A stretch of DNA of 64,000 nt from an uncultured Paracoccaceae bacterium (GTDB lineage: Bacteria > Pseudomonadota > Alphaproteobacteria > Rhodobacterales > Rhodobacteraceae). A model generated the notes under the pieces. The model made no database searches, was not told the origin of the DNA, and saw nothing but the letters and a program-made list of their open reading frames with translations. Positions 63,673 to 64,000 of the stretch are shown here, in pieces. Each line of letters starts with the position of its first letter. The first letter of the stretch is position 1. The stretch lies in assembly GCA_947493745.1 (NCBI GenBank), contig CANLSM010000002.1, positions 62,001-126,000 of the forward strand. The letters are read 5' to 3'. The translations under genes and the position numbers were made by a program.

Positions 63673-64000
63673 ACCACTTTCTCGATATCCACAAAACCGA
63701 TCCTGCCGACCTGCGCGGCATGATCGATCACGCGCGCGCCATGAAGGAGGCCCGCAAGGGCCAGCCCAAGGGCGTGCCGGATGCGGATCAGCCCTTGGCC
63801 AATCACATGGTTGCCCTGATCTTCGAGAAGCCCTCGACCCGGACCCGCGTTTCCTTTGACGTCGGCGTTCGGCAACTGGGTGGGCAGACCATGGTGCTGT
63901 CAGGCTCGGAGATGCAGTTGGGCCATGGCGAGACGATTGCCGACACGGCGCGCGTCCTGTCCCGCTATGTCGATCTGATAATGATCCGAACATTCGAGGA
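63669..64000 (+). CDS. argF: Ornithine carbamoyltransferase (partial, 5' part only)
   Basis: About 110 residues are visible before the window ends. It begins [20 protein letters not shown] and contains the carbamoyl-phosphate motif STRTR in [14 protein letters not shown] near 53-66, plus [20 protein letters not shown], the standard OTC sequence. It makes citrulline in arginine biosynthesis. ATG 63669 overlaps the argD stop as ATGA. Confidence 0.95.
   Translation, partial: MNHFLDIHKTDPADLRGMIDHARAMKEARKGQPKGVPDADQPLANHMVALIFEKPSTRTRVSFDVGVRQLGGQTMVLSGSEMQLGHGETIADTARVLSRYVDLIMIRTFE

Overview
The window looks like chromosomal DNA from an alphaproteobacterium of the Rhodobacteraceae (Roseobacter side). 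The evidence is the EcfG/NepR/PhyR general stress module, a GcrA cell-cycle regulator, a HIG1-type small protein, an RpoH with a clear RpoH box, and several small families typical of that group. GC content is high and genes are tightly packed, many overlapping as ATGA or TGATG. I saw no rRNA, tRNA, CRISPR array, insertion sequence or prophage. Family names come from motif recognition by eye; no database search was run.

Region 1 (1-6.6 kb) is a general stress response island. On the minus strand lie nepR, ecfG and a partial HisKA_2 histidine kinase; phyR is divergent. The nepR-phyR gap carries two interlocked, oppositely facing GGAAC-N16-CGTT promoters. Typical regulon genes follow: a tandem PRC-barrel protein, Dps, DUF1328, DUF883 and a holin-like protein, several behind EcfG-type promoters. 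A receiver-like protein without phosphorylation residues and a Crp/Fnr regulator close the island.

Region 2 (7.5-21.6 kb) is mixed metabolism: DUF1203, a PNPOx-like protein, a YafY-type regulator divergent from an SRPBCC pair with a perfect operator palindrome, an NTF2-FMO fusion, a Tat-exported two-subunit molybdenum hydroxylase, 3-hydroxybutyryl-CoA dehydrogenase, etfBA, a PduO-type cobalamin adenosyltransferase with a HIG1 protein, an SDR, and an ArsR/DUF6428 pair.

Region 3 (21.6-41 kb): parC, then a minus-strand operon of eight genes (DUF4129, DUF4350, MoxR, DUF58, SpoIIM-like, RDD and two multi-pass membrane proteins). Next is nusB-ribH-ribB-ribE, with ribD-nrdR separated from it by three plus-strand capsule genes (KpsS-like, Wza/KpsD-like, KpsC-like).

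Region 4 (41-50 kb): an SDR, YjbQ, a secreted orphan, dnaG-rpoD, a DUF6476-like gene whose start codon overlaps that of rluD, then rpoH.

Region 5 (50-64 kb): two convergent iron-type binding proteins; a four-gene ABC cassette (anchored protein, LolD-like ATPase, FtsX-like permease, ZnuA-like protein lacking two expected His ligands) convergent with a DUF4198 protein; a RACo-like corrinoid-activating protein; a rhodanese; a bacterial sodium channel; gcrA; an ABC-2 permease; argD and the start of argF.

The best candidates for undescribed biology are the FtsX/ZnuA-like/DUF4198 cassette, the eight-gene MoxR membrane operon, and the degenerate receiver beside the stress island. These are inferences from gene content.
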